Source: Planctomycetota bacterium
Lineage (GTDB): Bacteria > Planctomycetota > Phycisphaerae > Phycisphaerales > SM1A02
DNA: 13,439 nucleotides
Assembly (NCBI GenBank): GCA_009924765.1
Contig: RFQW01000009.1
Location: 1 to 13,439 of the forward strand
Direction of reading: 5' to 3'
Numbering within the stretch: the first letter of the stretch is position 1; the number at the start of each line of letters is the position of its first letter. The notes beneath the pieces were generated by a model that saw only the letters and a program-made list of their open reading frames with translations, was not told the DNA's origin and did no database searches. This document shows positions 1 to 6,205 of the stretch, piece by piece. The position numbers and the translations under genes were made by a program.

Positions 1-1
1 C

Positions 2-568
2 GCGGCCATGGTGATCGGCGCGGCCAGCGCCATCGTGATGAGCACCCTGCTGTGGAACAACGGACTGGGCCTGCTGTGGCGCGGGCCGGGTGCCCCCATG
101 GATGCGGTGATGCGCGGCGACACGGCCGCCATGCGCGCACACTGGTCCGGCCCTGCCGCCGAGCTTTCGCAACCAGCGCTGCAGGCCTTTGCACAAACGC
201 TCACTGCACAGCACGGTGCCTACCAAGGCACCACCGACAGCGTGACCCGCGCCACGCCACTCAAGCCTCCGGCCGGCAAGAGCGTGGCACCCGTGCCCAT
301 CACCATCAAGTTCGAGCGGGCAACGCTGGAAGCCGATCTTGGCCTGGAACTGTTCGACCCCAAGACCGGCGCCACGGTGATGAAGTGGCGGTCGCTGCGG
401 GTGCTGGATCCCGTGCAGGGCGATCTGGTGTTCCCACCGGGCGAGCCCGCGCCACCCGTGCTGGAGCCCCCTGCTCCGCCAGCCACGAATCGTCGCGCGC
501 CGCCCACCGGGGATTCCACAAAGCCCGCCACCGGCACTACACCCGCCGCGCCGCCACCGCTACGCTGA
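2..568 (+). CDS. Uncharacterised membrane-anchored protein, 3' part (5' end outside window)
   Basis: I do not recognise the family. The reading frame is open to the left window edge, and the first ATG (position 8) lies inside a hydrophobic stretch, so the true start is probably upstream and this is a C-terminal part. Visible parts in order: a membrane segment of about 20 residues starting at MVIGAAS, a short soluble linker, a globular region of about 110 residues with the phrase KWRSLRVLDPVQGDLVFPPG, and a Pro/Ala/Thr-rich tail of about 45 residues that looks disordered. The membrane segment followed by a small soluble domain recalls planctomycete DUF4190-type membrane proteins, but that is only a resemblance. 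The stop codon is 4 bases before the MlaF-like ATPase start, so the two are probably co-transcribed. It carries no MCE-domain or MlaE-permease signature, so it is not obviously an Mla subunit. Confidence 0.65.
   Translation, partial: AAMVIGAASAIVMSTLLWNNGLGLLWRGPGAPMDAVMRGDTAAMRAHWSGPAAELSQPALQAFAQTLTAQHGAYQGTTDSVTRATPLKPPAGKSVAPVPITIKFERATLEADLGLELFDPKTGATVMKWRSLRVLDPVQGDLVFPPGEPAPPVLEPPAPPATNRRAPPTGDSTKPATGTTPAAPPPLR
561..566 (+). promoter_or_regulatory. Possible -10 element for leaderless mlaF-like transcript
   Basis: TACGCT ends exactly six bases before the ATG at 573. This places a predicted transcription start on the start codon itself, the geometry of leaderless promoters (TANNNT at -12 to -7) known in Actinobacteria and Deinococcus. 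The hexamer overlaps the stop of the upstream gene. There is no convincing -35 element and no Shine-Dalgarno sequence. This is a pattern match only. Confidence 0.25.
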
Positions 569-572
569 ACCC

Positions 573-1448
573 ATGTCCGTAGCCATCGAGATTCGCGACC
601 TGGTGCGTGTGTTCGGCAAGCAGACCGTGCTCAACGGCATCAATCTGGACATCCACGAAGGCGAGACCATGGTGATCATGGGCGGCTCGGGCTGCGGCAA
701 GAGCACGCTGCTGCGCCACCTGATCGGCAGCCTGAAGCCCACCTCGGGCACCATCAAGCTGTTCGGCCACGATCTGAGCTCGCTGGATGAAGCGGGCCTG
801 GACAAGGTGCGCAGCTACTTCGGCATCCTGTTCCAGTCGGGCGCGCTGTTCAACAGCATGACCGTCGCCGAGAACGTGGCGCTGCCGCTGCGCGAACACA
901 CCGAGCTCGACGGCACCACCATCGACATCATGGTGAAGATCAAGCTGGAGCAGGTGGGACTGCGCGAACACGCCGAGAAGTTCCCATCGCAGATCTCCGG
1001 CGGCATGAAGAAGCGTGCCGGCCTGGCGCGCGCGCTGGCGCTGGATCCACGCATCCTTTTCTACGACGAACCGAGCGCGGGCCTGGACCCCGTGACCAGC
1101 GCCGAGATCGACCAGCTGATGCTGGATCTCACGCGCAAGCTGGGCGTGACCAGCGTGGTGGTGACGCACGAGATGGACAGCGCCTTCACCATCGCCGACC
1201 GCATGGTGATGCTGGACAAGGGCCGCGCGCTGCGCGTGGACACGCGCGAGAACTTCGACGCGCTGCGCAAGACCAGCGAGGCCGACGCCGCCAAGCTGAG
1301 CGACACCGACCGCCTGATCAGGCAGTTCCTGCGCGGCGACGCGCAGGGCCCCATCACCGAGCGCAAGGCCGCCACCAACTACGCGGAAGACCTGCTGAAC
1401 ACGGGCAACGCCGCCGCACGCATCGCCGCCATCACGCCTTCGCGATGA
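573..1448 (+). CDS. ABC transporter ATP-binding protein, MlaF (lipid transport) type
   Basis: A 291-residue cytoplasmic ATPase that would power an MCE/Mla-type lipid transporter at the inner membrane; in the known system MlaF pairs with the permease MlaE and substrate protein MlaD. All ABC motifs are present: Walker A GGSGCGKST (37-45), Q-loop Gln88, signature ISGGMKKRAGLARA (141-154), Walker B ILFYDEP (161-167) and H-loop His199. The run FQSGALFNSMTVAENVALPL (87-106) and the SGGMKKR form of the signature are hallmarks of the MlaF/Ttg2A group rather than of sugar or amino-acid importers. A tail of about 45 residues follows the ATPase core. No permease or MCE gene is visible, so partners must lie upstream or elsewhere. 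The gene follows the previous one by 4 bases and its stop overlaps the murD start as ATGA, which suggests translational coupling. The ATG at 573 was chosen because the conserved beta strand begins at residue 4. Confidence 0.9.
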   Translation: MSVAIEIRDLVRVFGKQTVLNGINLDIHEGETMVIMGGSGCGKSTLLRHLIGSLKPTSGTIKLFGHDLSSLDEAGLDKVRSYFGILFQSGALFNSMTVAENVALPLREHTELDGTTIDIMVKIKLEQVGLREHAEKFPSQISGGMKKRAGLARALALDPRILFYDEPSAGLDPVTSAEIDQLMLDLTRKLGVTSVVVTHEMDSAFTIADRMVMLDKGRALRVDTRENFDALRKTSEADAAKLSDTDRLIRQFLRGDAQGPITERKAATNYAEDLLNTGNAAARIAAITPSR

Positions 1449-2815
1449 ACCACGCCGTCCGCCGTCTGGCACAGGATCGACGCTGTCTGGTGATGGGCCT
1501 GGGTGCCTTCGGTGGCGGACTGGGCGTGACGCGCGCACTGGTTGATGCGGGCGCCAAGGAGGTGCTGGTGACCGATCTGGCGAATGAGACGAAACTGGCG
1601 ACCTCGCTCGAGGCGATCAAGCCACTGGTGGACACGGGCCGCGTGCAGTTGCGGCTTGGTGGCCACTTGGAATCCGATTTCCGCTCGGCCGAGGTGGTGA
1701 TCGCCAACCCCGCGGTGCCAAAGCCGTGGCAGAACGAATTCCTGCTCGCCGCGCGCGCCGGCGGCGCCACCGTGACCACCGAGATGCGCCTGGGCCTTGA
1801 AGGCGTGCCTGCCGATCGCGTGATCGGCATCACCGGCAGCGCCGGCAAGAGCACCACCAGCGCCATGATCGCGCACCTGCTGGACGGCGATGGGCGGCGC
1901 GCGGTGCTGGCCGGCAACATCGGCGGCAGCCTGCTCGAGCGCGCGCCACAACTTGGCGCGAAGGACTGGCTGGTGCTGGAGCTTTCAAGTTTCATGCTGT
2001 GGTGGCTTGGCCCGGAGGCTGGCGGAACACCGTGGCTGCCGCGCATCGGCGTGCTCACCAACCTGGCCGACAATCACCTGGACTGGCATGTCGACGCGGC
2101 CCACTACAGCCGCAGCAAGTCGTTCGTGCGCGGCCCGTCGCAGCATGCGTTCATCAGTCGCTTCGATGCGGAGGATGCCGCGTCTGCGCAGCGCTTCGCC
2201 AAACTGCCCGCTGGCGCATGGTGGCGCGGTGCTGCACTGGATGCGGCGATCGAATCGCGACCGGAACTTGCGGACAGCTGCCCGTTGCCTGGCGCCCACA
2301 ACCGTCGCAATGCGCTGCTGGCACTGCAGGTTGCGGCGGCGGCACTGCGCGCGGACGGCGAGGATGCGGATCTGCGCGCCCTGTGCGCGCGCCTTGCCAC
2401 CTTCCGCGGACTGCCGCACCGACTGGCGCTGGTGCACGAGGCGAATGGCGTGCGCTGGTTCGATGACAGCAAGGCCACCACCCCCGAAGCCACGCTGCTG
2501 GCCGTTTCATGCTTCCCCGACCGACGCAAGGTGCATCTGATCGCGGGTGGTTCGGACAAGGGATCGAACCTTTCGCCCATCGCCGAACTGGCCGGTGAAC
2601 TGGCTGGCCTGTACGCCATCGGCACCACGGCACCCGCCCTGTGCACGCACGGCGGCAACGCATGCGGCACCCTGCAGGAAGCCACACGACGCATCCACGC
2701 GGCCCTGAAGCCGGGTGATGTGGTGCTGCTGTCGCCCGGGTGCGCCAGCTGGGACCAGTTCAAGAACTACGAGGACCGTGGCCGGCAATTCGCCGCGATG
2801 GCCCGGGGTCGGTAG
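1445..2815 (+). CDS. murD: UDP-N-acetylmuramoyl-L-alanine--D-glutamate ligase
   Basis: Adds D-glutamate to UDP-MurNAc-L-Ala in the cytoplasm, using ATP, in peptidoglycan precursor synthesis. At 456 residues it has normal family length. The N-terminal Rossmann domain opens with VMGLGAFGGG (16-25). The central ATPase domain has the P-loop GSAGKSTT (131-138), ELSSF (179-183), DNHLDWH (209-215) and Lys225 at the site of the carbamylated lysine of E. coli MurD. HNRRN (285-289) leads to the C-terminal domain, which holds GLPHR (322-326), FDDSKATTPEA (339-349), GGSDKG (368-373) and SPGCASWDQFKNYEDRG (430-446). The last four are the best evidence for MurD over MurC, MurE or MurF. The P-loop reads GSAGKS where the family usually has GTNGKS. 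The start overlaps the upstream stop by four bases (ATGA). No other mur or division gene is nearby, so it lies outside a classical dcw cluster as far as the window shows. Confidence 0.9.
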   Translation: MNHAVRRLAQDRRCLVMGLGAFGGGLGVTRALVDAGAKEVLVTDLANETKLATSLEAIKPLVDTGRVQLRLGGHLESDFRSAEVVIANPAVPKPWQNEFLLAARAGGATVTTEMRLGLEGVPADRVIGITGSAGKSTTSAMIAHLLDGDGRRAVLAGNIGGSLLERAPQLGAKDWLVLELSSFMLWWLGPEAGGTPWLPRIGVLTNLADNHLDWHVDAAHYSRSKSFVRGPSQHAFISRFDAEDAASAQRFAKLPAGAWWRGAALDAAIESRPELADSCPLPGAHNRRNALLALQVAAAALRADGEDADLRALCARLATFRGLPHRLALVHEANGVRWFDDSKATTPEATLLAVSCFPDRRKVHLIAGGSDKGSNLSPIAELAGELAGLYAIGTTAPALCTHGGNACGTLQEATRRIHAALKPGDVVLLSPGCASWDQFKNYEDRGRQFAAMARGR

Positions 2816-2818
2816 CAT
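2813..2818 (+). promoter_or_regulatory. Weak -10-like element before lipoprotein gene
   Basis: TAGCAT lies ten bases before the ATG at 2829 and covers the murD stop codon. It would give a leader of only about four bases. The match to TANNNT is real but such hexamers arise by chance. Confidence 0.15.
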
Positions 2819-2828
2819 CCCCCGCATC

Positions 2829-3323
2829 ATGAGGCAGGGCTGGCTCCTTCCGTTTCTGGTCGTCTCGCTCGCGGCACTCACGGGCTGCTATGCACCCGAT
2901 GGCGGATTCAATCCGACCAGCGGTCGTGGCTTCACCTACGAGAGCACAAGCATGCGACCGCTCACGGTCAGCGTGATCGACACGCGCACCGAGGAGCCCT
3001 TCTTCACCATGGAGATTCCACCGGGCAAGCAGCTCACCTTCTCCTTCAAGGAGGGTGGCGGCGATGATCCGGTGTACACGCCTGACCGCATGAACTACTC
3101 GGTGTGGGACAACGGCGTCACCACGGGTCATCTGGACAACCAGCTCACCTGCCCGCCGACCAGCTGCCGACGCATCGACGTGGAGATCCGCAAGGGACCC
3201 GTGTGGCCCGAGCCCGATCCCGCCGTGCGCCTTCGCACCGACCAGGCCGCGGATCGCCCGGCCTACGCCACCCCCAAGGGCGGCGCGGCACCGGACGCCA
3301 GCAAGAAGCAGTACGACAACTGA
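2829..3323 (+). CDS. Small predicted lipoprotein, unknown function
   Basis: A 164-residue protein with a clear lipoprotein signal: Met-Arg, a hydrophobic core (WLLPFLVVSLAA) and a lipobox LTGC with the acylated cysteine at position 20. It would be exported by Sec, lipidated by Lgt and processed by LspA. The mature part has no family I recognise. It contains a beta-rich-looking middle (VSVIDTRTEEPFFTMEIPPG, about 48-67), a cysteine pair in TCPPTSC and a charged, proline-rich tail. The frame is open further upstream to an ATG at 2715, but that start would lie deep inside murD and bury the signal peptide, so the ATG at 2829 was chosen. It follows murD by 13 bases and precedes ispF by 2, so it is probably co-transcribed. 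Its place after an MlaF-like ATPase and MurD fits an envelope role, which is inference only. Confidence 0.8.
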   Translation: MRQGWLLPFLVVSLAALTGCYAPDGGFNPTSGRGFTYESTSMRPLTVSVIDTRTEEPFFTMEIPPGKQLTFSFKEGGGDDPVYTPDRMNYSVWDNGVTTGHLDNQLTCPPTSCRRIDVEIRKGPVWPEPDPAVRLRTDQAADRPAYATPKGGAAPDASKKQYDN

Positions 3324-3325
3324 CC

Positions 3326-3838
3326 GTGCTGCGCATCGGCCACGGCTACGACCTGCATCGACTGGAGCCGCTCGCGCCCGATGGCGCCGGACGCCCCTTC
3401 GTGCTGGGCGGCGTGTCGATCGCGCACGATCGCGGCCCCGTTGGACACTCCGACGGCGATGCCCTGCTGCACGCCATCACCGACGCCATCCTGGGCGCGC
3501 TGGGCGAGCCCGACATCGGACAACTGTTTCCGGACAACGATCCACAGTGGAAGGGTGCCGACAGCGCGGTGTTCCTGAACGAGGCCACGCGCCGCATGCG
3601 CGCGCGCGGCTTCGAGCTGGTGAACCTGGACGCCACCATCATCTGCGAGCGACCGAAGATCGGCCCCGCCAAGGCCGGCATGCGCGCGCATCTGGCGCGA
3701 TTGCTGGGCTGCACCGAAACGCTGGTGAACCTGAAGGGCAAGACCCACGAGAAGGTGGACGCCGTGGGTGAAGGCCGCGCCATCGAGGTGCATGTGGTGG
3801 CCCTGCTTTCGTCGGGAACTTCCGCGAACGGTCGCTGA
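3326..3838 (+). CDS. ispF: 2-C-methyl-D-erythritol 2,4-cyclodiphosphate synthase
   Basis: Converts CDP-methylerythritol 2-phosphate to the cyclic diphosphate in the cytoplasm, the fifth step of the MEP isoprenoid pathway, which supplies undecaprenyl carrier lipid among other products. The start is a GTG two bases after the lipoprotein stop. It places RIGHGYDLHR at the N-terminus exactly as in the family and gives 170 residues; an ATG in the same frame at 3104 would overlap the lipoprotein by more than 200 bases. Metal ligands are Asp9, His11 and His49. The conserved GHSDGDALLHAITDA (40-54), DIGQLFPD (63-70) and the nucleotide-contacting region KGKTHEKVDAVGEGRAIEV (137-155) are all present. 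No ispD lies next to it and there is no IspDF fusion. The 2-base gap suggests translational coupling with the lipoprotein gene. Confidence 0.92.
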   Translation: MLRIGHGYDLHRLEPLAPDGAGRPFVLGGVSIAHDRGPVGHSDGDALLHAITDAILGALGEPDIGQLFPDNDPQWKGADSAVFLNEATRRMRARGFELVNLDATIICERPKIGPAKAGMRAHLARLLGCTETLVNLKGKTHEKVDAVGEGRAIEVHVVALLSSGTSANGR

Positions 3839-3857
3839 GTCCGCTGGGAGCCGCGGT

Positions 3858-3863
3858 TACACT
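3858..3863 (+). promoter_or_regulatory. Possible -10 element for leaderless transcript of the kinase/NDT-like gene
   Basis: TACACT ends exactly six bases before the ATG at 3870, the same spacing as TACGCT before the ATG at 573. A poor -35-like CTGAGT lies 17 bases upstream (3835-3840). No Shine-Dalgarno sequence is present in the 31-base gap, which is what a leaderless message would show. Confidence 0.3.
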
Positions 3864-3869
3864 CGCTGC

Positions 3870-5003
3870 ATGCGAGCAGTCGTCACCGGACAAGTCGGCC
3901 TAGACAAGAAGTCCTATCTGCAGTCGGTCGCCCGAATCGCGGGCGAACGCGGCGACCGCGTGGAACTGTTCAACGTGGGCGACCTGATGTACGGCGAGGC
4001 GCCCGATGTGCGCCCCGGTCGCATCCTGGACCTGCCGCTGAGCCGCCTGGCCAGCCTGCGCCGCGCCGCCTTCAAGGACATCATCGGCAGCACCTCGCCC
4101 GCCGAGGATCACCCCAACGTGATCGTGAACACGCACGCCACCTTCCGCTGGCGGCATGGCCTGTTCGCGGCGTTCGACTTCGATCTGCTGCGCCGCCTGA
4201 AGCCCGACATGTTCATCTGCATGGTGGACAACATCGAGGTGGTGCATCACCGTCTGCACGCAGAACACGACATCGACGCCACGCTGAAGGACTGCATGGT
4301 GTGGCGCGAGGAGGAGATCCTGGCCAGCGAGCTGGTGGCGCAGGCGATCGGCTGCAGGGGCGGCTTCTTCATCCTGAGCCGCGGTCGCCAGGTGGACACC
4401 ACCGAGACGGCGTTGCGCATGATCACGCGCCCCGAGATGCGCAAGGTGTATCCCAGCTTCCCGATGAGCCATGTCATGGACATGCCCGAGGTGCTCGCCG
4501 AGATCGACCACTTCCGCGCCGAGCTGGCCAAGCACTTCATCACCTTCGACCCGGGCGACGTGGACGAGAAGCTGCTGCTCGACAACGCCATCGCCGCCGC
4601 GCGCGAAGGCAAGGACTTCATCGAGGTGAAGGCGCACAGCTTTGGCGGCCGCAAGGATGCCGCCCCGCTGCGCGTGAGCGTGCGCGAGGTGCTGGACATC
4701 GCCGGCGACGTGGATGGCCAGATCTACATGCGCGACTTCCGCCTGATCGACCAGAGCGACATGATCGTGAGCCTGGTGCCCGAGCTTGCGGGCGGCATTC
4801 CGGGCCTGTCGAGCGGCGTGGAGCGCGAACTGCACCACGCCTTCGAGCACGCCAAGGAGGTGTACGTGGTGTGGAAGCCCAAGAAGAATCCCAGCCCGTT
4901 CATCACCGAGACGGCCACCAAGATCTTCCGCAGCGTGGATGAGGCACTGGCCTTCTTCGAGGCCGAAGGCATGTTTGCCACCAAGAACCTGTTCGGACAC
5001 TGA
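3870..5003 (+). CDS. Fusion of AdkA-like P-loop domain and nucleoside 2-deoxyribosyltransferase-like domain
   Basis: A 377-residue, apparently soluble protein in two halves. Residues 1-185 resemble archaeal-type adenylate kinase (AdkA): a P-loop-like start VVTGQVGLDKKS (4-15), the phrase VIVNTHATFR (84-93) matching the 'DTHATIRT' strand of that family, LKPDMFICM (110-118) matching its 'PD-hydrophobic' strand, and WREEEILASELVAQAIGC (145-162) matching its late helix. Residues 192-377 resemble nucleoside 2-deoxyribosyltransferase: VYPSFPMS (193-200), FITFDP (223-228), YMRDFRLIDQSDMIVSLVP (286-304) and GVERELHHAF (316-325), where Glu320 takes the place of the family's catalytic glutamate in GxxxE. 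The P-loop is degenerate, with Asp12 for the last glycine and Lys14 for the Ser/Thr after Lys13, so ATP use is uncertain. Both domains handle nucleotides, so a nucleotide-salvage or sensing role is plausible but unproven. The ATG at 3870 puts the P-loop strand at the N-terminus; upstream in-frame starts overlap ispF. Confidence 0.7.
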   Translation: MRAVVTGQVGLDKKSYLQSVARIAGERGDRVELFNVGDLMYGEAPDVRPGRILDLPLSRLASLRRAAFKDIIGSTSPAEDHPNVIVNTHATFRWRHGLFAAFDFDLLRRLKPDMFICMVDNIEVVHHRLHAEHDIDATLKDCMVWREEEILASELVAQAIGCRGGFFILSRGRQVDTTETALRMITRPEMRKVYPSFPMSHVMDMPEVLAEIDHFRAELAKHFITFDPGDVDEKLLLDNAIAAAREGKDFIEVKAHSFGGRKDAAPLRVSVREVLDIAGDVDGQIYMRDFRLIDQSDMIVSLVPELAGGIPGLSSGVERELHHAFEHAKEVYVVWKPKKNPSPFITETATKIFRSVDEALAFFEAEGMFATKNLFGH

Positions 5004-5089
5004 TCCGGTGCCCCGAGGCGGCCGATCCAGCGCGAAGGATGTCAGAACGCGCAACCGCCGATTGTTCGGATTCGGAAATTGATCCAGTG

Positions 5090-6043
5090 ATGCGCACCAC
5101 GGTCCATCCCATCCGCGCACGCGGCTTCACCCTGGTGGAACTGCTGGTGGTGATCGCCATCATCGCGCTGCTGGTGGGGCTGCTCATCGTGGCGATCGGG
5201 CGTGCGCGTGGCGCCGCGGTGAACACCGCCGACCAGGCCAACCTGCGCACGCTCGCCAGCGCCGCCAACACCTACGCCAGCAGCAACAGGGGACGGCTGC
5301 CGAGCCCCCGCACCGATACGCCGGGCCGCTGGGGATCGCTCACCAAGGATCCAAAGGTCGCCTTCAACGCCACCAGCAACTCGCGCGATGACAACGCCAA
5401 CGCCTACAAGCCCTGGGTGGTGACCGAGGCCACCGGCACCAACGCCGACACGATCGACGCCAACCTGAACATCGAGACGCTGGCCGCCCTCGAGAAGGGC
5501 AGCATGTGGAACTACCTCGGCGACGCGAAGCTGTATCGCAGCCCGATGGATCCATCCGCGCGCCCCCGCAGCTATTCGATCAACGCGTTCGTTGGGGTGC
5601 TCTACGCCGACGATTTCGATGGTCTGCCAGGCGGCGCCGCGGGCTCCAGCGCGTGGATCTCCTCCAACTATGCGCACGACACGCGCACGCTGAGCCGCAT
5701 CCCGCAGCCCTCGGGCACCTTCTACGCCATCGGACAGATGGACCGTTCCAACGCCAAGTCGATCATGGACGGATGGAACGTCGGCGGCTTCCTGGCGAAC
5801 CCCGACCCGACCAAGGGCACGCTGTGGTTCGACGCCCCCGCCATCTGGTCCGTTCCGCAGTATCAGGTAAACCTGGGCAACTGCGATGGCAGCACGGCCT
5901 CGTACCAGATTCTGAGCAGGGCGCTGCGCGACGGACTGGTAGAGACGAACCCGACCAACGGGGCCACGCAGAGCACCGGGACTGAATCCGCCCCCGACCT
6001 GGTTGGGCTCAAGGCGCTCATCCTGCCTGGGCTGGTCAAGTAG
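5090..6043 (+). CDS. Prepilin-type (type II secretion/pseudopilin-like) protein
   Basis: A 317-residue protein starting with a short basic leader ending in RARG, followed by FTLVELLVVIAIIALLVGLL, the class III signal of type IV pilins and type II secretion pseudopilins. A prepilin peptidase would cut after Gly12 and methylate Phe13; Glu17 is the conserved Glu at position +5 of the mature protein. The periplasmic part (NLRTLASAANTYASSNRGRLPS, then a domain with YRSPMDPSARPRSYSINAF) is of the type found in many copies in planctomycete genomes, where the exact role is mostly unknown. A start at 5039 in the same frame would add 17 residues before the leader and is less likely, because the ATG at 5090 gives the usual leader length. 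No pilus or secretion assembly gene is in the window. The gene stands apart from its upstream neighbour by 86 bases and is probably its own transcription unit or the operon's last gene. Confidence 0.88.
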   Translation: MRTTVHPIRARGFTLVELLVVIAIIALLVGLLIVAIGRARGAAVNTADQANLRTLASAANTYASSNRGRLPSPRTDTPGRWGSLTKDPKVAFNATSNSRDDNANAYKPWVVTEATGTNADTIDANLNIETLAALEKGSMWNYLGDAKLYRSPMDPSARPRSYSINAFVGVLYADDFDGLPGGAAGSSAWISSNYAHDTRTLSRIPQPSGTFYAIGQMDRSNAKSIMDGWNVGGFLANPDPTKGTLWFDAPAIWSVPQYQVNLGNCDGSTASYQILSRALRDGLVETNPTNGATQSTGTESAPDLVGLKALILPGLVK

Positions 6044-6064
6044 CCCTTCTAGCCCCCCAAGGGC
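6043..6064 (+). terminator. Weak stem-loop after the prepilin gene
   Basis: GCCCTT (6043-6048) pairs perfectly with AAGGGC (6059-6064) across a 10-base loop, starting at the last base of the prepilin stop codon. There is no T-run after it, so it is at best a weak intrinsic terminator. Confidence 0.3.
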
Positions 6065-6104
6065 GGAACGTCCGAATTGAGTGGCCCAAGCACCCCGGGG
6101 TTTC

Positions 6105-6110
6105 TATTAT
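6105..6110 (+). promoter_or_regulatory. Possible -10 box for the exported GH13 pair
   Basis: TATTAT (5 of 6 to the sigma-70 consensus) stands in an AT-rich island of an otherwise GC-rich leader, about 95 bases before the ATG at 6206. The nearest good -35-like box, TTGAGT (6077-6082), is 22 bases away, which is too far for a standard promoter. Gene order requires a promoter somewhere in 6044-6205, and this is the best candidate I see. Confidence 0.3.
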
Positions 6111-6137
6111 CGCTGCAATCTGAGGGCAATTTGCTTC

Positions 6138-6165
6138 CCCATCCCCTGCCACGCGGCAGAATGGG
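6138..6165 (+). other. Leader stem-loop upstream of first GH13 gene
   Basis: CTGCC (6146-6150) pairs with GGCAG (6155-6159) over the tetraloop ACGC. Outside it CCCAT (6138-6142) pairs with ATGGG (6161-6165), with a 3x1 internal loop between the two stems. It lies in the probable untranslated leader and ends 40 bases before the start codon. It has no T-run, so a terminator is unlikely; a role in mRNA stability or control is possible but unsupported. Confidence 0.35.
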
Positions 6166-6192
6166 TCACACCGCCACGCACCCCAGAATGGG
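6157..6192 (+). repeat. Short direct repeat CAGAATGGG in the GH13 leader
   Basis: CAGAATGGG occurs at 6157-6165 and again at 6184-6192, 27 bases apart. Each copy is followed within a few bases by CCGCCA. The spacing is about two and a half helical turns, so it is not an obvious same-face operator pair. The second copy lies just before the start codon. Confidence 0.4.
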
Positions 6193-6205
6193 AGATCGAA
6201 CCGCC

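Noticed and set aside
2715..2828. Upstream start for the lipoprotein
   Set aside because: It lies inside murD and would bury the signal peptide and lipobox.
3104..3325. N-terminal extension of IspF from an in-frame ATG
   Set aside because: It would overlap most of the lipoprotein gene with Arg/Pro-rich sequence, while the GTG at 3326 gives the exact family N-terminus.
6077..6110. Standard sigma-70 promoter TTGAGT plus TATTAT
   Set aside because: The spacer is 22 bases, well above 16-18, so only the -10-like box is listed, at low confidence.
6077..6205. Upstream start for the first GH13 protein
   Set aside because: It would put 43 residues with no signal-peptide character before a normal signal peptide, and it would cover the putative promoter box.
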